In this document: piece by piece, positions 59,001-64,000 of the stretch
Layout of the letters: each line of letters starts with the position of its first letter
How positions within the stretch are numbered: position 1 is the first letter of the stretch
NCBI RefSeq assembly: GCF_032854445.1
Contig: NC_088306.1
Span: forward strand, 22,727,764-22,791,763
Direction: 5' to 3'
Length of the DNA: 64,000 bases
Source: Liolophura sinensis
Lineage: Eukaryota; Mollusca; Polyplacophora; Chitonida; Chitonidae
Notes under the pieces: model-generated
Told to the model about the DNA's origin: nothing
Databases searched by the model: none
What the model saw: the letters and a program-made list of their open reading frames with translations, nothing else
Made by a program: the position numbers and the translations under genes

Positions 59001-62000
59001 CCTACTGCACTGTAAACTTCCAAAAAGTTATAAGGTCTTAAAAGAGTTTTGCTTCCTTTTTTTGACTACATATATGCATGTTCAAGTAAAAGAGGTTAGT
59101 GTCTCTTCAAGTGAACCACAATGATTGGTAGTTTGCATATTTGTCCATGAAATGTTGAGGGAAAAAATGCACAAATTTCTCGCAATTTTCCTAATGTTTG
59201 TTACACATTCCTCCCGGAGGAAGAGGAATTGCCTTATAACTTTACAACATGTGGTCTTTACATACATTTGTGCACATACTAAATTCTCAAAATACCACCT
59301 GTTTACAGTTAACCTCTGTATGTTGGCCATTCAGGATTTTCCCACAAAAAAAAGAGAAAAAAATTATTGTGCCAAATTAATATGGAGGTTTCAGAATGCC
59401 TTCCCCTTAATTGTGAACTTTTCAACTTTGGAGGTAGAAAAGGTACAGAAAACTGTAACTTAGGTGGATCATATTCACACCTCACTCTTCATAGAAAATA
59501 CAGCTACAACCAACGATGAAAGAACAGCACATTTTCAGGATAAGTTATGACTAACAGTGAAGTAAGAAGTCTGCATTCCACCAAACTATTCTACACCATA
59601 AGAACTCAACTCATTCCTGACCTTTTAACCTTAAGTTTGACAAAGAGTTTCTATGTAACTAATACTCAAGGTCTACAACACAGATAAGGTAAGAGTTTCA
59701 TGAAAGACAAACTGTAATGAAATTAAGCTTGACAGCAACCATCTCTAAGGCACTGTAAATCTTAAACCTTTTCAACCACTAAAGCACTTTTTTCAGTGGA
59801 ATTTATGCATACAATTATTACGAAAATGTCGTTAAAGAATTAGGTTTAACAATTAGGGTATATATGCTGCAAGGATCCAAAACGAAAGAAGTTCAAAAGG
59901 ATGTGTGAAATGGATATAGCCATAAACATTCACTCATTCACTAGGATGCTCCAGGTCTTTCCATCTCCTTAAAGCTTTGCCTCGTAGATGTATATCTGAT
60001 TTATAAGGGTAGACAGAGATACATTTTTGTTTCCTTAGATTTTTAACGACCACACACAGATAACATCATTCACTCAAACTTATCCCTTTGTATGATATTT
60101 TCAACATGATTAAGAGAATTCCAATAGGAACAAACTTCTCTCAAAAGTCAAAAACTACTTGAACAGATTAGCCTGACATAAACATAGACAAGTATTAAGA
60201 TGTACGAGATGAAAGCCAAGGTCACGACTGAACTTCAACATAAAAGCTTATCCAAGACTTCAGTTACATGCTCTGAACTAGTATAGCAGGGCTCTTCCTC
60301 TGTGGCATATATTTCAAAAGCAAAAGCATACCTGTTCATCAAGTTTTAAACAAATGGAATACACTTTGTAGGGCTGTTTAATATGCGGGATAAAAGACTC
60401 TGATTCATCCATCTAACATGGCCACCTACATGTACAAGTCTTTTGTTAAGTTTGCTTATTTTTTTAATTTCCAAAAAATACCGTGCAATGTACTTAAAAC
60501 CCCTGGGGCTTTGAGCCCATGTTCAATGTAATGAACAGATCAACATCCGGTTTGTAATGATGTGCAGATCTTCTTCGAGGCCATTTATAAAATTTAACTT
60601 TTTTTTAATTTAAAAGCAAAAGGGTTCTTCCTCATGCCAGGTGTAAATGTGGTGTAAGTTTGGTGAACTTGGGCTAAACCATTCTAAAGATAGGGTGTTC
60701 ACAAGGACATGAACAGACAGACGGACGTACGGCGCCCACTACAGCAATACCCCTTGGCCAATACTGGCCAAGGGGTAAAAATGATTTTCCTGAGTTTTCA
60801 AAATATTCTGACCAATAAAATCTGTTTGCTGCAGGAAATGTTGCCCTAACAGTCCACATAAAGAAAAGATTAAATGATTTTTAAGTTTTATATTTATAGC
60901 CTCCTTCGACATTGAGAAAATATTCATTCTGCCCTTAAAACACCAATTTCGGTTGTTGTGGTCTGGATGCTTCAAATGTTCTTCATCTAGATGAGGTCTG
61001 ATCTTGGTTAAATCTTTCTACCTTTTATCGTGGCTGACATCCTGCGACACCAGTACTGCAACAATGTTTGTTTTGCAATGCTGATCATTTACAATTTATC
61101 ACTCTAAAAATTGAAATCTAAGAATTTCACTGGCAGACACTTTAGGTCAAATCAAGATGTTTAGCACGTAAATTGTAGGTCAAGTTGAACAGGAAAAAAA
61201 AAGTGGGCCACTGACACCAGAAACTAGGTTGAAACATCTTAAGCTTGAGTCATAGTCTTTTCTTTTTCTATACCAAAACCAAAAAAAAAACAAAAAAAAA
61301 ACTCCGGACACAAAACCCAAGTAAAAACAAACCAGATAAACAGTTCCAACCACATGCCACTAATTGCTGGTTTTCCTTTCAGTTCTTGTTACAGATTAAC
61401 TTAATTAACTTTTTAAAGCAGAAATGGAACCACCCAAATCGTTGGGGGGAAAAAATTCGTCCTTTAAAATAACCCCAAAAAAGTCTCTTTCCAAGAAGAA
61501 ACACATACAGTTAGGCTTAACACCCACCTGTTTTATTTTTATTTATTTTTTTCTTTTAGTTTCTAATTAAAAAGAACTTGGTGGACTTTTAGAACAAGCA
61601 CAGGGAATAAACTGGGGATATGGACTCAAATACATACTTAAGATAAAACTGGCCTTTCAAAAGGCACATTTCACTCTGGAAAGTCAAAGAATGAAAGTGG
61701 ATATACATCAACGTCATCAAATGAACGGGAGGTTGAAGGTGCATCCAGATAGTTTCATTTCTGTATGATTTACTCTTTTACTTTAGAGTTAGCCTTAGGG
61801 AATTTATACACTCAGATATCAATTTATTCATCTCAGGATCAATGCAAATAGCATATTCAATAAATGATCAAACTAAAGTAAATTTCATACATCGGCATGT
61901 TTGGTTAGTATGAAAACAATGCAAACCAAAATACACAACACATAGTTCATTGATATGTAAAATGGACATAAGTACAAGTATTAGTCAAATACAACTTGAT

Positions 62001-62475
62001 GATGGCCGTGCAGGACGTCGCATTACTTGTCCGCAGCAAGCGCAGGACCACAAGTCACATGACTGCAGGCAGGATCCAATCAGCAGGCAGGCGCACGCAA
62101 ATGAGGAGGGTAAGGTGAACACAGCAAAAAACGATTGCAATGAGGTACGTAGAAGGATGAGGTTCACAATGACGCAGGTACGCACAGGACGGACTTTTAT
62201 CAGCGGTTACCATGATTACGTCAGTAGGCGGGGCCAGGCTCATGCACCATCAACCTATCATGAGGGAGATCTTTGAACAAAGAAGAGAAGGATACATACA
62301 TAATAGCCTACCGTCATGGGACTTCCGGGCATGCCAGGGGGCTGAGGGGAGAGAATGACGTGGGTCAGGATGCCATGCTCATCCACTATTTGCTGCACCA
62401 TGTGACCGGGTGGCACCTGCATTGGCATCGGCAGTGGCGGACCGTTGTTAGAGACCATTCGAACTGTGGCCGGGC
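24112..62475 (-). CDS. FNDC3: FNDC3-family protein (nine FN3 domains, C-terminal membrane anchor), 23 exons, 5' end missing
   Basis: Exons in transcription order are 62475-62312, 51078-50880, 45083-44940, 43717-43596, 43058-42907, 39387-39328, 38438-38300, 37578-37525, 37133-37009, 36194-36035, 34769-34683, 33372-33234, 33009-32944, 32617-32505, 30573-30468, 30012-29840, 29375-29184, 28515-28441, 27748-27495, 27003-26803, 26265-26099, 25074-24941 and 24447-24112. All phases agree and the sum is about 1119 residues plus stop. Human FNDC3A and FNDC3B are about 1200 residues, so roughly the first 70 are outside the window. The order is a Pro/His-rich N-terminus, a basic linker, nine FN3 domains and one transmembrane helix near the C-terminus, as in FNDC3A/B (FAD104). 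In vertebrates these are membrane-anchored proteins linked to adhesion, adipogenesis and spermatid-Sertoli contact; the role in this animal is unknown. Splitting into A or B is not possible here. Confidence 0.95.
24941..25074 (-). CDS. FNDC3: FNDC3 exon: FN3-9, first part
   Basis: The acceptor is GTTCTTGTTTCAG and the donor is GAG|GTTAGT. It encodes APRVSETGLSHCVLEWTGIK, PIGSDCIHYLLQIQALAAKE and VEYKE. APRV and the YLLQ---E-EYK pattern match the vertebrate APRV...YILQV...SEYK. Phase 1 in, phase 0 out. Confidence 0.95.
25437..26044. repeat. 47-bp GC-rich minisatellite, about 13 copies
   Basis: Unit: CACAAACAGTGCGGGCAGGG, then CAATGCACAGAGTCCCTGTC, then CAAGGCC, with a few one-base deletions. 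It sits in the FNDC3 intron after the exon at 26099-26265. It is much more GC-rich than its surroundings and lacks stop codons in most frames of both strands, so it produces long spurious open frames. Confidence 0.97.
26099..26265 (-). CDS. FNDC3: FNDC3 exon: FN3-8, end
   Basis: The acceptor is TTTCCTCATCAG and the donor is AAAG|GTTTGT. It encodes SFVAIHTGPAHTHKVNKLSE, LTSYEFRIFASNDAGDGPYS and DTFTFTTTKAPPPALK. The Y-F-TTK--PP--KAPRV border is family-typical. The donor GTTTGT is weaker than the others, but phase and homology support it. A 47-bp minisatellite begins about 55 nt into the following intron. Confidence 0.94.
26525..26775 (-). mobile_element. SINE family A, long diverged copy with head
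   Basis: On the - strand it starts with GGGCCTCCGTGACCTGATGG and TAACCAGCTAGTGC (tRNA-like head), then TGAGTTCAAATACAGCTCAT and GTCGTGGGTTTGCCCCTG. The 3' core and tail are lost. Confidence 0.75.
26803..27003 (-). CDS. FNDC3: FNDC3 exon: FN3-7 end and FN3-8 start
   Basis: The acceptor is TAACATTACAG and the donor is GGAAG|GTAAGG. It encodes IRIQAVNDIGVGAFSAPIKV, TTRALPPNPPRLECISTLPN, SLKLRWGDGRNQDMVKYTLE and MEKEDG. R-LPP-PPRLEC and SLKL-WGD are near-identical to vertebrate FNDC3. Phase 2-2. Confidence 0.97.
27004..27494 (-). other. FNDC3 intron, nothing recognised
   Basis: AT-rich intron without repeats that I recognise. Confidence 0.6.
27495..27748 (-). CDS. FNDC3: FNDC3 exon: FN3-6 end and FN3-7
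   Basis: The acceptor is TTTGTTTCATCCAG and the donor is TACAA|GTAAGT. It encodes AINSAGSGPFSSPVTCVTPS, SSPAPVVSIRYSAAATTIAL, TWKEPNCNGSEIIAYNIDVG, EKNLTVVSSITEHTLEGLSP and ETTY. The W-EPC-NGSEI-AY-ID-G pattern and LPETTY are diagnostic for the family. Phase 0 in, phase 2 out. Confidence 0.97.
27749..28440 (-). other. FNDC3 intron with SINE core fragment and dispersed repeat C
   Basis: A short family-A core fragment (TTGGTGTTTTACGCCGTACT) lies at 28045-28072. A dispersed repeat C copy occupies 28150-28375 and reaches to within 65 bp of the exon. Confidence 0.65.
28150..28375. repeat. Dispersed repeat C, copy 1
   Basis: Shares TATTCAAGCATATTCTGAAG and AAAATTATACTTTTT with 45548-45780, and a diverged form with 47945-48165. 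About 220 bp. The class is not recognised. Confidence 0.75.
28441..28515 (-). CDS. FNDC3: FNDC3 exon: FN3-6, end
   Basis: The acceptor is GTATTTTTCAG and the donor is CAG|GTAAGA. The 75-bp exon encodes LYLGSSQSYEVRGLIPASQY, then SFRVQ. It equals the Y-G-----E-R-L-PA-QY stretch of vertebrate FNDC3. Phase 0-0. Confidence 0.94.
28857..29078 (+). mobile_element. SINE family A, near-complete diverged copy
   Basis: Contains GTGAGTTCAAGTCCAGCTTA (box B region), CCCACCATAATACTTGG and a diverged core and tail, in order. Confidence 0.85.
29184..29375 (-). CDS. FNDC3: FNDC3 exon: FN3-5 end and FN3-6 start
   Basis: The acceptor is TTGGTTTGTCAG and the donor is CAG|GTGAGA. It encodes AGPWSDPLEVVSGAGVPDAP, KAPVVTCKSPHSAIISWEEP, VNNGATISEYKLEWLQRADF and DYIQ. 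ISEYKLEW parallels ISEYRLEW in human FNDC3B. Phase 0-0. Confidence 0.95.
29840..30012 (-). CDS. FNDC3: FNDC3 exon: FN3-5
   Basis: The acceptor is TTGTGTGTTGTAG and the donor is GGG|GTAAGC. It encodes NYPEKDGGAQVTDFTAQMSF, PDNTSREVYRGRDLDCIVAG and LSPGRPYLFQVRAHNKAG. The EVY-G-DL-C-V--L-PG--Y-F-VRA-N pattern matches vertebrate FN3-5. Phase 1 in, phase 0 out. Confidence 0.95.
30468..30573 (-). CDS. FNDC3: FNDC3 exon: FN3-4/FN3-5 border; acceptor repeated upstream
   Basis: The acceptor is TTCTGTGTTTTAG and the donor is TGGA|GTAAGT. It encodes YSECCTVTTQAVAPGQCQPP, then KLQGKPKASSLHLRW. APGQC-PP is an exact family landmark. The acceptor and exon start are the first unit of a 56-bp repeat whose other copies give acceptor-like sites at 30629, 30685 and 30741. 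Phase 0 in, phase 1 out. Confidence 0.93.
30571..30785. repeat. 56-bp tandem repeat containing the splice acceptor of the exon at 30468-30573
   Basis: Read on the - strand, each unit carries TGTATTTTCTGTGTTTCAG followed by TATTAGAGGTGCCGTACAG. The genuine exon start TATTCCGAGTGCTGTACTG lies in exact register: starts are 30573, 30629, 30685 and 30741, all 56 bp apart. Confidence 0.95.
31240..31400 (-). mobile_element. SINE family A, partial copy
   Basis: Reverse orientation: ATTGGTGTTTTACGCCGTAC, TCAAGAATATTTCACTTATG, then body (CGGCGGCCAGCACTGTC, AACCCATGGCCATCCGCATG). Diverged, head missing. It lies in the intron with the splice-site arrays. Confidence 0.88.
31446..32525. repeat. Donor-site array: 63-bp and related units derived from exon end plus splice donor
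   Basis: The + strand shows repeated CGATACTCACATCACTAACT joined to CCACCAGCACTATTCACTCT. On the - strand this is AGTGCTGGTGGAGTTAGTGA, the end of the FNDC3 exon at 32505-32617, followed by TGTGAGTATCG, its donor. I count about twenty extra GTGAGT sites and about ten copies that also carry the exon tail. The commonest simple period is 63 bp, mixed with longer composite units. Confidence 0.95.
32505..32617 (-). CDS. FNDC3: FNDC3 exon: FN3-4, end; its 3' end seeds a donor-site array
   Basis: The acceptor is TCTCTCCTGCAG and the donor is GTTAGTGAC|GTGAGT. It encodes GYDIVYNGPDREYVCERLTP, GHSYRVRAKCRSAGGVSD, like the LRACCISTGG part of vertebrate FNDC3. The last 21 nt of the exon and the donor are repeated many times in the following intron (31446-32504). 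Because of this the functional donor is chosen by frame: only GAC|GTGAGT joins in frame to the next exon's YSECCTVTTQ. Phase 1 in, phase 0 out. Confidence 0.93.
32944..33009 (-). CDS. FNDC3: FNDC3 exon: FN3-4, middle
   Basis: The acceptor is TTTTCATCCAG and the donor is GGGG|GTAAGA. It encodes DPPKDDGGSEVTSYTVEMDD, then GG. It matches DPPKDNGGSEILKYLLEI in human FNDC3B. Phase 1-1. Confidence 0.96.
33234..33372 (-). CDS. FNDC3: FNDC3 exon: FN3-3 end and FN3-4 start
   Basis: The acceptor is TTGTGTTGCAG and the donor is TGGG|GTAAGA. It encodes LAARNEEGQGKWSDVVCYKT, LPDRPGPPVKPQSKGKVYAQ and SFRVTW. SPDRPGPP followed by a KG-V run is a strong FNDC3 landmark. Phase 0 in, phase 1 out. Confidence 0.96.
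33500..34245. repeat. 148-bp tandem repeat, 5 copies
   Basis: GC(A/G)TAATTCTGTACAATTAC recurs near 33503, 33651, 33799, 33947 and 34094. Each unit also has GTTCAACAGTG(C/G)AAAATTAA and TGTGTTTAA(T/C)ACAAAACTG. Intron between FN3-3 exons of FNDC3. Confidence 0.95.
34420..34645 (-). mobile_element. SINE family A, diverged copy with head
   Basis: Reverse orientation, with body and head elements (GAACTGACAGTGACCACATT, GGTGAGAGGTTCCTGG, CACTAACCACCCTTAGCC). It ends close to the exon at 34683. Confidence 0.75.
34683..34769 (-). CDS. FNDC3: FNDC3 exon: FN3-3, middle
   Basis: The acceptor is TTCTCTGTTTCAG and the donor is AAA|GTAAGT. It encodes GHGFITVYNGPNLSHIVKTL, then RRNSEYRFK. The VYNGP and L-R-SEYRFK signatures are FN3 strands E to F of this family. 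Phase 0-0. Confidence 0.94.
35239..35535 (-). mobile_element. SINE family B, copy lacking the tRNA head
   Basis: Reverse orientation: (GAGT)n, AACAATTTTTCAGTCTTAAG, and GAAGTTACAACTTCCTC up to TCTTAGGTGG. The tRNA-like part is missing, as expected of 5' truncation. Confidence 0.9.
36035..36194 (-). CDS. FNDC3: FNDC3 exon: FN3-2/FN3-3
   Basis: The acceptor is GTTGTTGCAG and the donor is ACG|GTAAGT. It encodes GYSETSSFYTSGSVPSQPDP, PMLSEAFVNALTISWIKRPN and DDDFTLHMEDECT. This domain is the most diverged from vertebrate FNDC3. Phase 2 in, phase 0 out. Confidence 0.92.
36401..36692 (-). mobile_element. SINE family B, copy lacking the tRNA head
   Basis: Reverse orientation, same body as at 35239-35535, including GCTTGGGGTTTAACGTCA and GAAGTTACAACTTCCTC. 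5' truncated at nearly the same point. Confidence 0.9.
37009..37133 (-). CDS. FNDC3: FNDC3 exon: FN3-2, end
   Basis: The acceptor is TCTTTTCCCCAG. It encodes GQGEGHFVEVYEGLSRQFRL, SKLQASTRYLFRLAAVNSMG and K. Two donors are possible. GTCAGT after AAAAG keeps the frame and gives NSMGKSGYS, like human NDIGTSGYS; the earlier GTAAAA would break the frame, so I chose GTCAGT. Confidence 0.9.
37525..37578 (-). CDS. FNDC3: FNDC3 exon: FN3-2, short exon
   Basis: The acceptor is CAATTTTCCAG and the donor is CAG|GTGAGT. The 54-bp, phase 0-0 exon encodes STAENGARIQTYTLECDQ, equivalent to PIDNGSKITNYLLEWDEG in human FNDC3B. Confidence 0.92.
38300..38438 (-). CDS. FNDC3: FNDC3 exon: FN3-1 end and FN3-2 start
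   Basis: The acceptor is GTTGTTACGCAG and the donor is AAT|GTAAGT. It encodes ASTLLDDIRGSPTDPVSFKT, LCCEPDPPQSPRLSQKTKTS and ITLKWN. The PVSF-T boundary and the LSQKTKTSITLKW strand match the FN3-1/FN3-2 border of vertebrate FNDC3. Phase 2 in, phase 0 out. Confidence 0.94.
39328..39387 (-). CDS. FNDC3: FNDC3 exon: FN3-1, middle
   Basis: The acceptor is TTTGTTGTTACAG and the donor is CTGAA|GTGAGT. The 60-bp exon encodes TGDATEITLKDLKPATEYFL with its boundary codons, matching the LKDL-PATDY motif of the family. Phase 2 in, phase 2 out. Confidence 0.93.
39942..40160 (-). mobile_element. SINE family B, diverged copy
   Basis: Reverse orientation: GAGTTTAACGTCATACTTAA, CAATTTTTCAGTTATATGAC and a diverged body. 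It begins beside a (GTAT)n run. Confidence 0.75.
41828..42050 (+). mobile_element. SINE family A, copy without box A
   Basis: Starts inside the head (ACCCAGAAGCCTCCCACCAA), then CTTCAAGTCCAGCTCATGCT, CCCACCATAATGCTGG, the core and an (AAAT)n tail. Confidence 0.93.
42907..43058 (-). CDS. FNDC3: FNDC3 exon: FN3-1, first part
   Basis: The acceptor is TGCATTCTGTAG and the donor is TACAC|GTAAGT. It encodes ISDVEARSALIQLDSPDYDQ, SVYDLINPADFCYELLLSEK and GRDGKYKPVY. The SEKGRDGKYK-VY stretch is nearly the vertebrate FNDC3 SDKGRDGKYKIIY. Phase 0 in, phase 2 out. Confidence 0.95.
43596..43717 (-). CDS. FNDC3: FNDC3 exon: acidic linker leading into FN3-1
   Basis: The acceptor is AATCTTCGCCAG and the donor is AAG|GTAAAC. 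It encodes NKGVSQTMATLSTSPTQNGD, then DIEEERRELQQQLTSMPAPK. It fits the vertebrate linker that precedes the first FN3 domain (...IEKPQVSNIQAR). A second possible acceptor after TCTCCCAG, 17 bases further into the exon, would break the phase. The start is therefore moderately sure. Confidence 0.75.
43718..44939 (-). other. FNDC3 intron, no mobile element recognised
   Basis: AT-rich, with A-runs near 43740 and 44545-44580. There is a loose duplication around 44470-44690 (ATATTTT...CCTTTCAGCTTT twice). Confidence 0.55.
44940..45083 (-). CDS. FNDC3: FNDC3 exon: basic linker before the FN3 domains
   Basis: The acceptor is TCTCCCTTAAAG and the donor is AAAC|GTACGT. It encodes PSSSPASHHLDERTVRQRDK, MKAKYDRRVQDGYYQSGPAP and SRRTKSK. 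Vertebrate FNDC3B has a comparable basic run (DRQIDRQNRLNSPP). The donor is the least certain: the reading frame stays open past it, but this GTACGT gives the right phase for the next exon. Confidence 0.72.
45139..45505 (-). mobile_element. SINE family B, complete copy with short TSD
   Basis: Reverse orientation, from (GAGT)n to the tRNA-like head, whose complement contains GATAGCACAGTTGGTACAGC and GGTAGATCCAGGATC. The flanks share TATAGTAT at 45131-45138 and 45506-45513. Nearly identical in layout to the copy at 15638-15996. Confidence 0.92.
45548..45780. repeat. Dispersed repeat C, copy 2
   Basis: Close match to 28150-28375 (TATTCAAGCATATTCTGAAG, AAAATTATACTTTTT, CTGGCCAATGTAACCAA). Starts about 40 bp after the SINE-B copy. 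Confidence 0.78.
47945..48165. repeat. Dispersed repeat C, copy 3 (diverged)
   Basis: Shares AATTCAAGCATATT and TCTGTGTAGACTGATAAAA with the other copies. Confidence 0.65.
48678..48985. repeat. Tandem triplication, about 102 bp unit
   Basis: AGCATGATTGA recurs at 48691, 48793 and 48894. Each unit also has TCTAATTCAAATCCAACATA and TTTACTCTGAGGCC. Confidence 0.95.
49617..49837 (+). mobile_element. SINE family A, copy with perfect 17-bp TSD
   Basis: 5' truncated in the head; body, core and (AAAT)n tail present. Perfect 17-bp target-site duplication ATAAAGATAAATTTGTG at 49600-49616 and 49838-49854. The perfect flanks suggest a young insertion. Confidence 0.95.
50080..50505. repeat. 43-bp tandem repeat, about 10 copies
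   Basis: TTAGGCAAAACATCATACTG with ATATGGCAGTGGTCACGAG recurs about every 43 bp; one copy is shortened to 37 bp. It ends 375 bp before the proline-rich FNDC3 exon. Confidence 0.95.
50880..51078 (-). CDS. FNDC3: FNDC3 exon: proline/histidine-rich N-terminal region
   Basis: The acceptor is TTTTTCCCCACAG and the donor is GCAG|GTAAGA. It encodes GGPNNGAQYYPPYGPPYPSP, PQYSTHHHPHPGAGTPPHMH and PGVHHAHIHPPPPSHNCNNH, then ASAHSA. The low-complexity Pro/His/Tyr composition matches the N-terminal region of FNDC3 proteins. Phase 0 in, phase 1 out. Confidence 0.9.
52937..53079 (+). mobile_element. SINE family A, 3' fragment with long (AAAT)n tail
   Basis: CCTCCCACCATGATGCTGGC, the core CTTGAGTACGGCGTAAAACA, and about eight AAAT units. 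Confidence 0.9.
56080..56215 (-). mobile_element. SINE family A, degenerate fragment
   Basis: Reverse orientation: AAAGAATATTTCATTTATAT, then GGTGGGAGAAACCCACGCC and GGAAGACCTTCC. Old copy. Confidence 0.65.
58317..58340. repeat. (CAGT)6 microsatellite
   Basis: Six uninterrupted CAGT units followed by CAGA. Confidence 0.95.
59755..59870. repeat. Dispersed repeat D, copy
   Basis: AACCTTTTCAACCACTAAAG, then TGGAATTTATGCATACAATT. Similar to 11026-11230 and 17120-17300; an inverted relative lies at 63400-63510. Confidence 0.7.
60750..60775. repeat. Perfect 11-bp hairpin with 4-nt loop
   Basis: CCCCTTGGCCA, loop ATAC, then TGGCCAAGGGG. It sits next to a purine-rich GACAGACGGACGTACGG stretch. Nature unknown; possibly part of a dispersed element. 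Confidence 0.85.
62312..62475 (-). CDS. FNDC3: FNDC3 first visible exon: N-terminal conserved block
   Basis: The acceptor is TTTGTTTTCCCAG and the donor is ACG|GTAGGC. It encodes GPATVRMVSNNGPPLPMPMQ, VPPGHMVQQIVDEHGILTHV and ILSPQPPGMPGSPMT. It aligns with the vertebrate block GPAEVPM...VPPGY...VVVTPQSP. The first two bases complete a Gly codon begun in an upstream exon beyond 64000. I found no such exon between 62476 and 64000. Confidence 0.92.
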
Positions 62476-64000
62476 CTGGGAAAACAAAAAAGTTGTCAAT
62501 ATTATAATGACAGTCCAAATTCTATTCAGATTTGCAGAAGCACATTAACTGGGCTGCTCGGAGACCTGTAGAGAAAAACAAAGGGTGTTTTCAATGGTTT
62601 ATTATAGAGTCTTAAAAACATTTCAACATGGTCATCAAGATTAAAGCAGGTTACTCCAACATACAGCTGAAAAGAAGACACTCACAAGCAACCAAATCAA
62701 CTTTTCACTATTATGAAAAGTTGCAAATGATATTAGAACATGGTGGGTGGCGCCTAGAAAGTTCAACAAGAGACAAAATTAACACCACACACGTTAACAC
62801 TTCAGAACTAAACTAGAGGCATCATCAACAAGTTTCACAGACGAAAACTTTAGAACTAAACTAGAGGCATCATCAACAAGTTTCACAGACGAAAACTTTA
62901 GAACTAAACTAGAGGCATCATCAACAAGTTTCACAGACGAACACTTTAGAGCTTAACTATCATCATCATCATCAAGTTTAACTGATGAACAAACCACCCA
63001 GTGAATAGTCACGTTGAATCAAGTACAAGAATATGCACTGGAGCACTCATCATAAAGCAAAAGCCTCTTCCAGATGTTATGTAATTGATGAACGAAATTG
63101 TTGATCTTCACAAGGACTACACTGTGTATTGTACAGGCAAAGAGACATTGATGAATACACATAATGCCTGTGCACAGACAAAGGAAATCTTCACTTAGAT
63201 GAAAGAACAAGTTCAAATAAGACATTTGCATAGTGCATATGTTATTTATAGAGACTTATTAATTTTTAATTAGAGATTGCGGTGATCACAGAACTAGGTA
63301 AAACTAATATGGATTTTATAACATTTTATGATTTTATAACTTTTTTGTGATTTTATAACTTTCTGTCATGACTATAATAGTTATCCCATCCACCCAAATT
63401 CTGCAACCTTTTCAACCACCTCTGTGACCAATATTTTGCAACTTTCTGAGACAACTATGTGTATAAATTCCACTGAAAAAAAGTGTCAAAAAGATTGTTG
63501 AAGTTTTACTGTGCATGTTAATCAACTATGCTTGGAGACAAATTCTGATATCAAATGTGCTGATATTGGTGGGAGTGAAAAGCATTGGCCATGAAACCAT
63601 TGACTGGACAGCCATCAAAAGACAGGCTAGATGGCAGTATGCTGGCCAAACAGTTTGACTGAAGTAAAAGATTTGTAAGAAATGAGGTACACATTTGACA
63701 AACTCCTGTATACACTGGTCAATGTGGCCTGATTACTGAAGACAAAAATAGCTGAGGCCAAACTAAAAAGGCGGCAGGCATTTGCACGCAATGTTCCGAT
63801 TCCTCTTCTGAACACAAGCCAACTATTTCCACTGGGTCTATTTTCTGCTTGGGACTTTTTTTTGGTCAACACCCATTTTTGCAACACTGCATCTCAAAAA
63901 TGTCTTAACTCGTCTTTGAAGACGTTTCAGGGGGGGGGAAAAGTGGCTCGTGATCAACATGACTGAGCAACAACCTGCCAGTTTTTGCACAATAAAACAC
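62476..64000 (-). other. FNDC3 intron (right end of window)
   Basis: No exon is recognised; the missing FNDC3 start must lie further right. Contains a 48-bp triplication (62803-62945) and an inverted dispersed-D relative (63400-63510). Confidence 0.6.
62803..62945. repeat. 48-bp tandem repeat, 3 copies
   Basis: AGAACTAAACTAGAGGCATC and ATCAACAAGTTTCACAGACG recur every 48 bp. Confidence 0.95.

Larger units (their letters stand above)
51079..62311 (-). other. Large first visible FNDC3 intron (11.2 kb)
   Basis: No exon is recognised. It holds a loose array with GAGGAAACCAACAAGG (51225-51500), a SINE-A copy (52937-53079), a diverged SINE-A fragment (56080-56215), (CAGT)n at 58317-58340, dispersed repeat D (59755-59870), a perfect hairpin (60750-60775) and a GC-richer patch (61990-62260). 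Short open frames on both strands near 54820-55040 are unexplained. Confidence 0.6.

Overview
The window is nuclear DNA of an animal, most likely a mollusc (a bivalve is my best guess). It carries intron-rich genes with canonical GT-AG splicing, two receptor-type protein families found in animals, and many tRNA-derived SINEs of the kind common in lophotrochozoan genomes. There are no operons, no rRNA genes and no CRISPR arrays. The species call is inference; the gene identities rest on protein motifs read by eye.

Left part (about 1-13.9 kb, + strand): the 3' portion of a RYK-type Wnt co-receptor gene (Derailed/RYK family). Eleven coding exons run from the juxtamembrane segment through the transmembrane helix and the whole pseudokinase domain to a stop codon at 11540-11542. 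The upstream WIF-domain exons lie left of the window. A 3' UTR probably runs to a poly(A) signal near 13.9 kb. Two points need care: exons 3 and 4 look like a tandem exon duplication, and the exon 5/exon 6 junction is one base out of frame as written.

Middle (about 13.9-24.1 kb): no recognisable gene. It holds a 2.3-kb 30-bp minisatellite with a SINE inserted in it, a degenerate short-unit array, AT microsatellites, and a long quiet stretch that may be the 3' UTR of the next gene.

Right part (24.1-62.5 kb, - strand): a nearly complete FNDC3-family gene. I resolved 23 coding exons, and their phases agree from the first visible exon to the stop. They encode an N-terminal proline-rich region, a basic linker, nine fibronectin type III domains and a C-terminal transmembrane anchor (about 1119 residues visible). 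The first coding exon(s) lie right of the window. The two genes are convergent.

The most unusual signal is in one FNDC3 intron (30574-32504). At its 5' end the last 21 nt of the exon plus the splice donor have been amplified into an array of about 1 kb with about twenty extra GTGAGT donor-like sites. At its 3' end the splice acceptor and the first bases of the next exon are repeated in an exact 56-bp register, giving three extra acceptor-like sites. Several other minisatellites lie next to splice acceptors. Two SINE families with different tRNA heads and tails share a core of about 40 bp, and three copies have clear target-site duplications.
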